NCBI GenBank assembly: GCA_030141605.1 | Contig: JAQGDQ010000428.1 | Span: 124,001-188,000 of the forward strand | From: Tubiluchus corallicola | Taxonomy: Eukaryota > Priapulida > Priapulimorpha > Priapulimorphida > Tubiluchidae | Direction: 5' to 3' | DNA length: 64,000 nucleotides | Shown: in pieces, positions 1 to 14,500 of the stretch | Layout: each line of letters starts with the position of its first letter | Numbering within the stretch: position 1 is the stretch's first letter | Position numbers and translations under genes: made by a program | Notes under the pieces: generated by a model | What the model was told of the DNA's origin: nothing | Seen by the model: the letters and a program-made list of their open reading frames with translations, nothing else | The model's database searches: none

Positions 1-776
1 TCCCAAAAAAGCTTAATTAAATTTTTCACAAAACCGTATTGGAAGAAAGCTCGTTCAACTGCACGGCAACCCTAACAACACCCCTCTGAAGACCAGAAGT
101 TTTTTGTAGCAAGACAGTACTGTATTTCTTATTGTGAAAATTAATATGTATTGTACACTTAGTCACGTAGATGTACACTGAAAATTTGACACTGAAACAG
201 ACCTTGTAAAGCACTTAATTGATGGCACTCTGAGTAAATTTGGCAGATTTGAAAGTTCATATAATGTACTTCAAGTTTTGACAAGTTTGAAAGTTATTTC
301 CCATTTGCCACTTAATTCTTTGAGAGATAAGTCACTGTGGAAGAGTGATGTTAAATTCCTCTTCAAATTCAGCTTGACTGTATAGAAATAAATGACTCGC
401 GTTGCCTAGTTAGTATCTAAGCAGTTTCTGTATGAATAGCTATTTTGCATCTACCTAATTTGCATTTTCTTATCTATTGAACAAGCCTATAATATTTAAG
501 ACATTAATAATTTACATCTTATGTATACAATTTAAATTTGCATAGTGATGCAGAAAACTGTCACAATGCTGAAAGAAGGATTCAAAGCTGAATACAGCAG
601 CTCATCTACAAAGCATTGCTAAACTACAAAGCAAGTAACAAAATCCAGTTAGCTAAATTGTCATCTATCCAGTAGCAAAATAAGTTATACCACACTCACT
701 TTACAAACGCATCTTAACCAAGCATAGTTACTGTAAATAAGTCAATAAGTAAGCGCAAAACATATTGAAAGACTTG
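1..776. other. Sequence 3' of STIM, no gene seen
   Basis: AT-rich DNA downstream of the STIM stop codon, presumably holding its 3' UTR. I see no canonical AATAAA on the minus strand here and no coding similarity; the only open frame (26-214) reads like chance. Confidence 0.5.
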
Positions 777-2518
777 TCACTGAAATCTCACACCATTAGG
801 ACTGGCAGAATTATTGTTTGAGGAGTTTGATCGAGACACTAGACTGTTGAGAGAGTTTGTACTTCCTGATGCATTTACGTGTGGAAGTTTGTCAAGAACC
901 GACTTTGCACATTGACCTGGAAAATATAGATTTATAAAATGGAAATGTTTGCATAGTAAAAGACTAGCTAGTGTAAGCCTAAGCTGACCAATAGCTTTCA
1001 AAAGTATTTCAGTATCTTAACAATAAAATAATGCTAATTTTAATTATATTGCAAAGTAATTTAGCAAAGAAATTGCAATCGAATCCCGATAATATGATTC
1101 AGCTTACAACAAAACTCCCAGTAGTACGATGATTTTATTATATTCCTGCAAAGGTTATAATAAAACCTATATGATCACTGATGATTACTGCAAAATGCCG
1201 CCTTATACAATGTTTTCCCAAAGTCCCGCCAGTATAATTTTAACCTAAGCAAACACTTGTAATCAGATTTTCAGTTTGATGATTATTGATTATTGACTTG
1301 TTCGGTTCTAATGGAAACAGCTCTGATGACGGATGGTTAAATAATTACCGATATGTTCACTGGTCAAAAGATGACCAGCATAGAGACTACTGATGTCAGT
1401 AAATTTCTGCTACTTCACATTAGAGTAATTTTGACTTCTAGTAAAAATGCACATAATGGATAGTACAAAGTACGCTTAATATGAAAAATATTTTGAAAAT
1501 TGTATTACCAGGATTCGACTTACTCATAATATTTAATTTTAGCATAAACTACATGATCTAGACTGTTAGTACAACACAACAACAACACTTCTGAAAAGCT
1601 TTCTTGAAAACAGGTGCAGTGTCCCTATTAAATACGACTGGACTGAAAATATATATAATGAACCGACAAATCAGAAAAATGATTTTTTAACTAAAAACCC
1701 AGATTTCTTTTAACCAATCACCACTAATCTAAAGAAATATAAAAACAATCTACTAGGACACATACAAATGCTCAACAATAAACACAATTCGTAAATAAAA
1801 ACACGTGATGCAATTATGTTACATAATTAACAACATTAAATTTCACTAATTTCTTTCAAAAAAAAAACAGCTAATTTTCACAAAACAGTCAATTGTAAAA
1901 ATGCAACTTACATCACGTCAAAACTTCCAAGCTACTGAGCAAAACAAAATTAATGAAACTATAGCAATCACACATTAATTTCTATAAATAGTAAAACTTA
2001 TAATTTAAAATAAATAACTTTTTCATTTAATGAAATATCCAGAATAACTCTTACGATTTTTCATCACAATACGTTTCATTCAAGCTTTCTCGCTTATTCA
2101 TATGCTAAATTTATTTCAGATAATTTTAGAGAAACAAAAAGGGAAATGATGTTCTTCTACGCTCTTGTCTAAATGTTTTTCTAAATTATCACGGTTATGT
2201 ACTTCAGTATTTCAATTTTGCCATTATATGATATAGTGATCCGAAGAAGAGAACAAGCATGTTCCTAAAACGCCATCAGATACAATAAAAACATTTTTAT
2301 GCGATTTTACGTAAAATGTTTTCCTAGTGTTTTACGATGACTGGTTAATTAAAAACAGTGTTTATCGAATTTGAATTTGGATAAATACTATGTAGCTAGG
2401 CATAGAAAACAATAAAATAAAAAAAACTTACTTCCATAATCGAGTCCAGAAAAAATAGAAGTGGTATCATCTTCATCTGAATCATGGCTGCCGCTGCGGA
2501 GATTCGATTTAGAGAAAC
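777..2518 (-). CDS. STIM C-terminal tail exons
   Basis: Exon 2518-2432 codes for an acidic and Ser-rich stretch (SHDSDEDDTTS); exon 916-777 codes for the final 46 residues, rich in Ser and Asn, ending GVRFQ and TGA at 779-777. I see neither the lysine-rich C-terminal tail that binds plasma-membrane phosphoinositides in vertebrate STIM1/2 nor an SxIP-type EB1-binding motif. An alternative last exon cannot be excluded. The intron between 2518 and 3953 carries the pogo-like MITE at 3143-3833. Confidence 0.85.
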
Positions 2519-5500
2519 CTAAATATATGAAACAAAATTATTTGCCTCCGAGTCAGTGAATTTCATAGTTTATTTGCTCAATTCATGACAGTTGTTTGCA
2601 TGAGTAAGTTGATAACTACATTTTGCTTTAATTACCTTGTTTTTTCTGATTGTGTGAAATAGATGCTATACTTTACTGCTTGATTTGTTTACTTGTAATT
2701 ATACTGTTTCGTTTTATTTTATTTGATTTCATTCATAGTAAATACGTGTCACTTGTAATTTTAATATCTCCATTGAATAATGATGGTTTGACTAGATGAC
2801 AGCTTTTGGTCTATCGCCATCCCCTTTTCATATTGTACTAATTATGATGTTAGGACATAAGAAAATAAACAAACGAATTTATAGTAAACAGAAAAGTCAA
2901 TAACAAGATTTTAGATTTCAATCAAAATGCAATATTCTCATTAAGAAGTAGGTGCTGGATTTAAGGATTTACTTGTCATATTTAATAGGATAACATTGGT
3001 TGCTTGTAAGCAACGCACTAGGAATGCAGTATCTATAAAGGGCAGCACAGAATTATTGGCAGGGCTAGGTACCGCCAAGAGAAAGCTTCCTCATTTATAG
3101 ACAGTACTTTAATTATGAGAAACAATGATCACAAACACAGTACAGTAAGTCCTTGTTTAACGAAGCTAATATGTTCCAGCAAAATGCAATGTTAAGCGAA
3201 ACATCGTTAAACGAAGCCAAGACTTCCACAGAAAGTAATGTAAAAGAATTGAGATACGTTCCAGAGGCAAAAATCAATGCTGGTTAAATTATGTAACATA
3301 AACATTTTAGGAGTTTTATTCACATTTCTACTGACTAATTTCTTTCTGCTTAATTGAAACCACCTATATATCTTACTACTACCTAGCTATATCAGATTCT
3401 CTTTCATTAGTGTTTAAGTCTAGGCAGCGGTTAAACAATAAACACTGCACAGTCAAAGCCAAGCTCTGGGCGACCTTGGGAATTTTATCTAGATACTTGT
3501 TTGGTTGCTGTAGCAACAGGTTGCATCCACAAAGTTTGCTCCCAGGTCTCACTTGATATAAACTGCTAGCATTTAGTCGGCAGTTGGAAGAGCAAAAATA
3601 TATATAATAATTACGCAGTTTACGTAATTAGTACATTTTTAGCACAGAATAATGCAATATGTGCTCTTTTAATGCATCAAATTAGGTTGATAAAAAATAA
3701 AAATTTGCCTTGAACAAAGTAAAAAAATGTCATTAAAGTGGAACATGTGTTGTTAAGTGAAAAAGGTGTCAAATGTTCAATGTCATTAAAAGGAAACATC
3801 GCTAAATGGGAGTCATTAAGCGAGGACATACTGTACTATTATCACAGCTATTCCTCCTTCATCAAGAAGAGTGTTTTAAAGATCATCATTAATCATTAAT
3901 CAGATCATCATTTTATTACGTCAAAAAATTTTATTCGCAAAAACTGATTTACCTCGCCTCCTAGAAGCTATTAAATGTTCATCTACTGACAGAGTTTTGC
4001 GTAGCGCATCTGCCCCTGGATTTATGCGAATTGGAAGTCCAAGCAAATGCTCAATTTGCTCCCATCTGGTTAATCTTTCCTGAAGATCATTGGTTACTTC
4101 ATACAAGGCCTGCCTACAAATAAAAAAATGGCTAAGGTTAAGAATTTAATACATGACAAGCGCATTTTTATGCAAAAATAATTATTTAAAGATTTAGTAA
4201 CTAAAAATAATAAGTTCCTGTTATGTAAAGGACAAGAAACCAGAATTTTTACACAAAGCTAAAAAAGTTTGTCTTGAAATTTTGCATCACTTACATTACA
4301 CGCTGCCTTACAAAACACGGAGCTTATATTAGCAATAATGCTGTATAAACTTGTAAATTTAAATTCCCACAATGACAATTAAGGCACATACATTTTAACA
4401 GTCAGTTCCTGAAAGTTGATTTTGTAAAAGTTGGAATAAATAATCAGAGCGCTCGTAGTCGAAACTGCACTAACTAAGCACAAGTACAAATTATTTTATC
4501 TTGTCAAGAAAAAAATTAATATGCTTTTTGGGTGAACCAGTGATGTTTTAGCAGTTTTTGGACAAACATTTTAAATTATTAAGAAGTTTCTTTTCCAGTC
4601 ACGTAAGTCTTTCAAACAAACAAGAGTAATGCTAATATATCTAACTCTGTATGGAAAGCTTTTTGGGGTATACTTCAGAATTTCTGTTTCTTTCCTTTTC
4701 AGAATTATGCAACAAATGTTTAGTGAACTAATATATAAAATTAACTGAATTATCATTATAGCCAATGATAATACTTAACTGCAGTTGTTTAAAGCAGCAT
4801 ATTAGGAATTTTGCAAAACTAAGGTGCATATCATTAATTAACCATTTTTATTAACTAGAAACTTTTTAATTAATTTTAATTAAAATGAACACTGACCAGC
4901 AGTGGACGGGGTCTTAAAACCAGCCCGAGCATCCCTAATCCTAAGCTTATGACTAACCTTAACTATATGGGTATACTCTATGATATAAAAAGCATATCTG
5001 GAAAGAACAACAACAATAGGTTGTATTTTTGAAGTTTTGGCGACTCATAGTGATCATGCAGGTCAGACCAATACAGGCCCGACAGGCAGCATTAGATCAA
5101 AACCAACCGAAGCCGGGTCAAATACCAAAAACCCAGATTGTACTACACATCTGACGAGTGAATTTATTGATGTAAAAGACAAATGCTTGTTTTTTTTAAC
5201 CATTATCGGTACTTAAATTTCGGAAAACAATCGCCTCAGCATATATTGCTGAAATAAACATAGCCAATCACCATAGTTCATAAGATGTCGTGACAAAAAA
5301 TATCACGTGTTATTTTGATATGTTATTGGCTATTTCACGTGAAATTTATTTCACATAACACCTAGTTGTAATAAAACCATTTTAATTTTCTTATGTCAAA
5401 ACCATCTAACTTTCTAAAGTCTTCTATTTTAGAACAAATTTTTCAGTATTTTTTTATCCAGCCAAGCAGCCTCAGCCCACTGGGCATCGTCCAAATGACT

Positions 5501-8500
5501 GTATGGCCACTTATTTGGCCAGTCCATCCCTGACACTGGCTATAACTTTAAAAACAGAGTGCAAAAATAAAACTGAATATTTCTTGAAAAAAGGAAGTAG
5601 CGAAAACATCGCCCGAAGATTTGTTACCATTAAACAACATTTATCCAATTTCCGCTGTGAAATGGTAATTAGTTGTAGCAACTTGTGCTAGCTAATGGCA
5701 AAAACTGTTTGTGCTACGAAATGACAGCTTTATTAGAATATCATTCATAATTAGCAATTTTTATTGCCTTTTTCATACCTGGCACCTCTGAATGAAATTT
5801 AATTATATTAACTGCTTCAATGCACTGCACACAATGCAAAACAAATAAAATAACTTACCTTGCATTTATAATACGCTGATCTACATCATCAACGGAGCTC
5901 ATGTGAGCTATTCTAAATGAACCCAGCAAGGACATTTTCTTTTTATTGATGCGCTCACACTGCAGAATAACGTAATTTACAGTAACATAATCAGCAATTA
6001 ATTAACAATCAAACAACGCAAAAGATAACGAAATTCAAGTGCAATCAAAAGTACTCTGTTCTTTACTAAATGCAAATCTTGTGACAAGGTACATTAGGTG
6101 GCATGTTTCATTAGATGACAGTGTTCCATCTATCGTTATTAGTTTGCGATAATAGTACCAGAATTTTTTACAATTTGTTGAAATTTGTGGATCACAAGTC
6201 AAAAATATGTATAAGGTTTTTTAGGTCAAGATGCCGGGCTATTAATACAAGCGTTAAGATGCAAATTTTATACATATATACATACAGCTATGTCGGCATT
6301 TATGTCATATATATATATGTATATATATCCAACAGCACAAAATTAAAATCTGGTCTTCCACTTTAATCATTTGTAAAAAAGAATAACTGTTTTTTCGCCT
6401 AGTAAATTCAAGTTGCGGATGCTCGTTTTTAGTGCAGAGCCCAATTTGGGAAAATCTGATATAACCTGACCCAATTCAGACGTTTACATTAATATTCCCT
6501 TCGCTGTTTCGGACATGTAGCAACATCAATAAAATGTAGCAAAGATACTTACAGCTTCTTTAGCATTCCGAAGTGTTTTTTCTGCGGTTTGATATTTCAT
6601 GCTGTAGTTGTGCCGTTCTATTTCGTGTGTTAGTTGCAGCCACATCTGAAGCTGTGGCAATGCCTGTCTCACCTACCAGCATAATAATAATTAAAATTTT
6701 AAAAGTAATAGTTTTTTAAATGTTTTTGAAGATAATGAAAGTTAAAGAAAGATTGTCAAAGAAAGCGCAAAAGTCAAACCTTTTCCAATTTTTCTTTTGT
6801 TTCCCCAATCTCATCTTCATGGTTTAGACTTTTCTCCGATTTTTCTTTTTCATCTTTCTCCTTGTCACACAACCTAAAGAGAAAAATTAAATATAATAAT
6901 GAAACTAGTTTAAATGTAATAGAAGATCAGCAGTTGTAGCAGGCTTTTAGACCTGGTCTTTACATACATTCGCAGTTTGTACTAACCGAGCTACACACAT
7001 TCTAGATAATTAGCTACATCTTCCATTGACTGGCAGGATTAGTTCCTAAGCTAAACACTAAACCCCTAAAATATAAATTACTGAAGTAATACAAGAACTT
7101 CATTTAAATCGCCATGCAAATATCTTCAACAAGCCCATCACGTGGTATTTAATCAACGTGAACAGAAACTAACACCCAACAAAAACAAAAACAAGCAAAC
7201 CTGTACATCAAGAGCCAGCAAACACACTTAACAATTCTTAGTTTTTTATGTAGAAAAAAACAAGAATTTGATGAAAAATTATAAGGTAAATTAAGCGAAA
7301 AAAAATCATAATCTAACATCTGACATATTGCTCGTACTTTTTTTGTAATTCGCGTAGTTTTCTTTCGGCATTTTTCAAATCGTCAAGATCCTTTGACATC
7401 TTTGCAATGTATCTGACAGATTTGTGATGACTCTGGTACCCATGGAATCCATACCAAAACCCTATCAGGGCAACCATTAAAGAAAAAGCCAGTGCGCAGA
7501 GAATTTGTAAGCTGAGTTTAACTGCAACAAAAATATGACATCGAAAATGTGAGCACAACTGTGGTAAAATGAACCAATAAAACAGTACGATAAAAATCAT
7601 AAAATTACATGTAATCATAATAATCCTTAACTATACGGAAGCTAGATTGGCAAAAACGTGCACCAATGAAAGTAATGCCATTGTTGAAGCACTAGTCAGT
7701 AGTCGTGACAAAATATGACAAGTCAGATAACATTAAATACTTTTAGTATTTTTAAAATAATAAGCTTTTTGCCAAATTTACTGTTGCTTAATTATGAATT
7801 CTGAGAATAATGACAATAATTTATACATACATTTTGGAGGACCAAACAGTACAAAATCTTGTGCTTTAATTCTGATTTTCTGCCTGTCCTTGCTACTGTT
7901 AATTCGTAGGTGGTCCTTTAAGAAGAACCCAACACTGTCTAATTTATCAGCTGCAATTCTGAAAAAAACAGATTCAGCTTTTCAGCATTTCACAAGTAAA
8001 CTTTTCGTAGACTAGTTATTAGTTAGAGTTAGTTTAACACAGTTTTTATTAAGTTTATGTGGTCGAGAGGTTACGTGCACATGCTTAACATGAATGGCTC
8101 TTGACCACCATGGGTTCACAGTGAGCACTCTGAACAGTTTGATTTGTCGTGACTATTCTGGGTGTTTAAGTCTGAGAGAGGGAGTCTAAACATCCAAGCA
8201 TAGCTGGAATGATTCAGTGGTTCACTTTAGAGGGACATCTAAGACATTGACGATGTCCACAATAATGAGGCAGGCTCAGTTCATGCACAAACATCTCGTT
8301 GAGTAGGCCCTGTCACAGAGCGCTAGATTCCGGTCTGCAAGATTCCTTTTGCAATACAATCTAACAATACAACATTACTTGCTCGAGTGCTCCTTATATA
8401 CGGTTATCAGAATGAACCTTCAGGAGAAACTAACTCGACTACATCAAGAAAATGTTTTCCCATTTAATATAAATAACTTGAGTAATCAACTGAAAATTTC

Positions 8501-11500
8501 AATATTTCTTTTCAGATCCTCTCAACTAAGCCACGACTAAAATGTTATATTGTTTCAAACTGCTTAAGATTATATAAAATCTACCCATTGTTTTTCATCA
8601 ATTGATTGTATGTAGTATATTATTAATTTAACATCAATATTTAATTCATTACTAACACTTAATAGCCATGCATCACATTCTGTAACATGCATTTGTTTTG
8701 CATTACAGCCTAAGGTATTATTAATCAGTCGTGTATAACTGCATACCAAAGGTTACGCTTAAATAAAATATGTTTGGACAAAAAAAGATTCCTTTGTAAT
8801 CTGCCAAAGTGTATAAAACAAGGAAACCTACCTCACAGAAAATACATTTTTTACAAGAATAAATGCATTCACAAAGAATGAATTATCATGATTTGTTTAC
8901 TTAGCCTTTTAAACAAATGCATTGCATGTGCCATATCATTAAGATGTGGGTACGTCAAGTGAATTTGTATCACCAGTAACATCAAACTCTCTTAGTATCG
9001 CAATTTTCATCTGAAATCGCTGCTTAATTTTGCTATCCAGGATAAAAAATGTAAGCTGTTACTTTGCAAGCATGTGACCATCGATGTTATTTTCTTGAAA
9101 AATGCTGGCATACTGGGGTAATTCTACGTGGTTTACTAACCAGTCAACTACTTCCACCACAGTCCATTGTCGAACTGCAAAAAAGTAATGAAGATTTAAA
9201 AGAAATAATGTCAAATTCTGACACGTTTTCCAAAAACAACTTCAACAGAAGCTCAATGCTCTTATGATAAGTATTTACATCAAACTTTAATATGTCGCTT
9301 CTATAATGTTACACTAGGCAGTGATCTAGTCACGTAAAAAATTTGACAAATAAAAATAACTTAAGTGCCATACCTGAACTATTAACCCATGTACACCAAA
9401 TGTCTTTGGCTGTGACTTTCGTTTTGTTATTCAGAAAACTTTTCTGGCGATTTCCAATATCTTCCGAAAGTTCGTCTCGGATGAACTAAACAAATTGAAT
9501 ACAATAAAACATGTTACAAAAAAATCCAAGATGAATAGTGAAAATTGACTAGAAGGAATTGAAATTAAATGCCGATGTAAACAACACCATAACCACAAAT
9601 ATAATTAATAAATATAAGCAGCTATCAGTGTGTTTCACGTTTCAGTGGTTAGAAACTTAAATGGATCACCACTGTCAGGCTCTTAAAGCATTAGAAAACA
9701 CTAATCTTACATGAAGCTAAAAAATGCGTCTTGAAATTTTGTAACACCTACATGTTGTTTTTTTGGACTTGTGTTAGCAGCAACACTTTAGAAAACTTGA
9801 AAATTTAAACTCCCGTGATGACTGTCAGGCACACCTAATTTAACAGTAAGTCATTTGAAACAAGCTTAGATAACATTGTGTAAAGTTCGAAAAAACAATC
9901 AGAGCATTCATTTTACACTCCACTAACTTGGTGAACCAGTGATGCTTTACTAGCAGGTGGGAACATTTTAAATTGTTAAGAATTATTTTTGCACTTATGT
10001 GTCTTTCCAACAGGTCAGTGCAATACAGAGCAATCTAACCTTGCATGGAAAGTTTTTTGAGACGTACTTTAAAATTCCATTTTACTCCCCCTTAGCTGCC
10101 TGTTTCACAGTTACGTCAAAATACTACCAGTCTGTAGCAGCTTTAAATGGGATTGTACATTGTTTTATGGCAATAAACCGGAAAAGTCAATTGTAGTCAG
10201 GCTGTCAGTGTACCATATATATATATATGTAAATGCTATATGTGTGCTTGTAAACAAAAAACATCCGTAAGTCGGCATAGTTAAAACTACAGTATGATGC
10301 TTCAAAGTAGAATACACCAACATTTTTGTCTAGTGCTAATTTTTTGTTTTATATTAAAATAAATGCTAAATATGTTGGACTTTTATATTCTACCATCAAA
10401 TTACCAAGAAAATGTCCAAAATGTAATAAAAATTTAATAATATAACCCCGAGCCCATTTTTCTGCCTAAAAACTACTACTGCTATTGCAAAAAAATTGTA
10501 TTTTAAAACTCCGATAGTAGCTCGTGGAAGCAGTCATTTTGCTTCGAGTTTTTTCTGTTGTCAAGCCTAAAACTTCGTCAGGAAGAGCCATCTACTGGGA
10601 TTCAAACATAACTTCAATGTGCTCTTATAAAGTCCATAGCAACCACACTTTCGTATGCTAAGTGTCTTGTAGAGACGCGACAAAAAACAATGGCTGACTT
10701 TAATGGTGATTTTCTCAGGTTATGTTTTTCAGTACGTAGAGTGTAACTCAACTTCAACGTGGATTGTCTCAGTTTAGAAATAACATACAGCGATGAGCTT
10801 GGTATCAAAATGATCATCATAAAATGGAGATGCAGGGTATGTGAATAACTAGAAAACGTTAATAGGCGACTTATGGACGATTTTGCTATTAAAGCACACA
10901 TATGTAAAACTATGAAGAGCAGATCTAACCTCTGTAGTTTCACTAGTGTCAACGCTGCCATCATTATCATCATCAAGATGTTTATGTAGATCAGCTAACG
11001 CATTGCAGCCTTCCCTATCTTTGGCACACTCTTCATCACACAGTGATAATGTTGGCACTGAAACACAACATCACAGAATGTTAAAATTTGTACTGAAAAC
11101 ATAAAATAAATAAGAACAATTAAAAATTGTCAAAGCAGGAAATGTTTTTTGTAATTATATATTAACATAATTACACAAGAAGATTTGCAGAGATTTCTGA
11201 TTTAAAGCACAAGAAAACACTATTATCACATAAAGCAAAAAAAATCATCTTGAAATATGTATCATATACAAGCTGTCTTATTGCACACAGAACTCGTATT
11301 AGTAGCAATGCTGTAGAAAACTTCAAAATTTAAGCTCGCGCAATAGCCATTAGATGCCGCCATTTTAACGGTAAGTTGTTTGAAACAACTTTAGATAATT
11401 CTGAGTAAAGTTTGAAAATGAAAATCACAGCATTCGTAGCTCACATGTCACTAACAAAACACAAGCATAAACTACTTTGTCTTGTCAATAAGATTAATAA

Positions 11501-14500
11501 TATGCTTTTTGGTGAGCCAGTGACATTTTTAGTGCACACGGGGGATGAGCCAATGCCATTTGATCTGTTGGTATAAATATTCTAAATGACTAAGAATTTT
11601 CTTTTCCAGTTACATTTAGTCTTACAAGTAAGCATTATGCATGGTATTATAACTTTGTATGGCAAGTTTTTTTTAAACAATATTTTCTTCACCTTTAAGC
11701 CATTTCTCTTCAGTTTGTAATACTAACCGAATAACAGCGATTATAAAAGTCTGTTACCTCTAGGAGGTCCAAATAATACAGCATCCATGGCTTTTAAGTT
11801 AATCTTCTTCCTATGAACAGGGCTATTTACACCCAAACCTTGCAAAAAGTTGTGCTTGTCCATGGCTAACCTGTTCAAACAACATATAAGTTAAATTTCA
11901 AAACTAAAATTCATCTTTCAAGAAAACAAAACACAAAGTATTCAAGTTAGATAGGTTAGCTCATTGTGAAATAGTTTAATGTGAGCTGACACGCATGTCA
12001 AAATTGAATTACCTGGGAAGGAACAAACCAGAGACCCTATTAGCGATAAACAGTTTTGCATACTGTGGTAACTCTACGTGGATTGCTAACCAGTCTGCAA
12101 CCTCTTCAGGACTCCAACTTCGAACTGCAACATAAATTACATTTTGTCGACAGTCAATTCATTGCCTTCAGAATTCTGAAAAATTTTACTCAAATAATTG
12201 ACAAATTGAATTTTAAATTTTGTAGCTTATAAAACTGGATGTCTGAAAAGTTTTACTCAAATAAATGATAAATTGAGTTTTAAATTTTATATCTTATAAA
12301 ATTGGATGGTAGACACATGCGTGTTTTGATTTCATCTTTTTTCTACTAAATATTGCAATTGGTTTAACTACATTTTTGCAAACTTATTTTATTTTGTAGC
12401 TATTATTAGTCATGTTACCTTGGCAATAAGTTTTTAGAGAACAGTATTTTTGCAGGCTGCCGAGATCTGAGAAGGCAGGAAGGTTTCACATAACTTCCTG
12501 TGATTTACAGGGCGATATTTTTGTAAGCACAGCAGCGGACAATAACATCTTTCGCTCTCTCTTGTTTATATTTTCACACTCACATAGCACCACAAACATT
12601 ATAATGAAACCCCAATGTGAAAACTAATTGTGCCTATTCTGCACACTGCACAGCAATACTACAGTGCTTGTTCAGAGTTCAAAAACCATCGTTACATACC
12701 AGGAGATTTTAACCAGATATTCCACATTTCTAACAGGGACGCTAGTTGAGTGCCATGTAAAATATTTTGCTCCCTTCGCTGCACCTTTTCTCCATTACTG
12801 ATATGTAACTCATAGTGGATAAACTGAAAAATAAATATTAATTAAATTGATATAAATATAACAACATTATCGAATGTTGAGCCTAAGCATTTTGCTTGAG
12901 AGATTGCAAGTGGAAGAACAAACTAACTTTGTAAAAGATTTGTCAAGGTCAGTCAAGAAACTCCAAGTACTCTTGGAAGAATTCCAAAAACAATTCCTCT
13001 TTGCAGGAACATAAGAATAACTGAGTGGTTAGTACACACAGAGTAAAAGTAAGTTAAGAACAAAGTGCAACTGCAGAAAAAGAGAACAATTTGTATGCTT
13101 AGCTTTGCTGGATGCCAGCCAGAGTGCAGCCAGGGTAATTACAGCAAAACGGCATTCTGTAGAGCATCGTTGGTGAGATTAGGATACTTACTGAAGCCTG
13201 GGATGGTCGAATGTTCAAAACAGAAGCAAATACCAGCGAAAATAAACAAGGGTATCAGGACAAAAATCCTGGACGTTGTATGCCTGGCTCAGACATGCAG
13301 ACATACTGTAAGTCCCAGGCTAATTTCAAACCAAGAATGTTTTTACACGAGTCAGCCAAACAAGATGTGCTAAGAAATGTAGCTTAAACACCTCAAACTT
13401 TGAAGAAGTGACCACATTCAAGAATAGACTGTTGAAAAGTTTGGATAACATCTGTGTGTTAAACTTGTTCTGTTTTATTTGTTAACTCTATATTGAGAAA
13501 ACACTCTGTAGTGTGGTATTTTAATCACATTTGATTAAAAATATATAAAATGTACATTCGTAAAGGTAAATATAAAGACAACAATGGCTAAGGCTCTGAA
13601 AATGTTATGATGGACACATGGTCATTAACAGTTATGTAAAATTATTTTATAAAATCACTTGTCTGACAGCTGGATTAATGTACTTTTTTATTTGAAATCT
13701 TATGCACAAAGGATTTTGTAATAGCTAAAGTGAAATTTCACATTGTGAAAAGCCGAATGTGTACTAAATCAGAGTATCAAAACATCAAGATAAGGATAGA
13801 CTTTTATATTGTATTTTGCACAAACAAACTGTGAATTTTACATTATTAAAGGAAAACAGGATGATTTTTCATAAGCTGCCCCATTTTGAAGTAAAAAGTA
13901 TACATTTTAAGACCTATGATAATTAGAAAGTATTTTCTGGTAATTAGTTAATGGGTTAAAAACTCAATTAATAGCAGGCGAGCCGAACTGATCAATTTTC
14001 AATAGCACAACCATTGCACGAGCATGTTGCATGAGTTTGTGAAATTTTAAGTCAAAATTTCAAAAATTCAAGTTTATGACTGTGCTTACGCATAAGCTCT
14101 CGAACGGAACGTATGCACTATGTCACAATCAAACATGTCAAACTGAGCAGCACCTGTTTTCTGTGCATTGCATTTCTGAGATGCAGGCACTAGTGTCCAT
14201 CTAACTTGCAAATGACAAAATACACAAAACAGTCTCCCAAATGTCTTTTCGTATGTGGACAGAACTAGCCTCCCAAATACGAAATTACATTTCTGTGGTA
14301 ATAATTCTTTCACGTAAGTCGCTCTTGAAAAAACAACAGTATATTCCCTTTCAAAACTTTTATAGGATAGATTTTTTGAGCTGTAATTTCAGATTGGGTT
14401 CGTGTTTCCTCTAATTAAAGAACAAATCACAAATGCTCAAATGAGAACTCGATTAGGTTCAAGTGCCTAATAACGACCTTGCAGCAATAAATAAGGAAGA

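Noticed and set aside
10614-10976. 120-codon minus frame overlapping the EF exon of module B
   Set aside because: It reads the EF exon in another frame and runs into the intron; the EF-hand frame is clearly the coding one.
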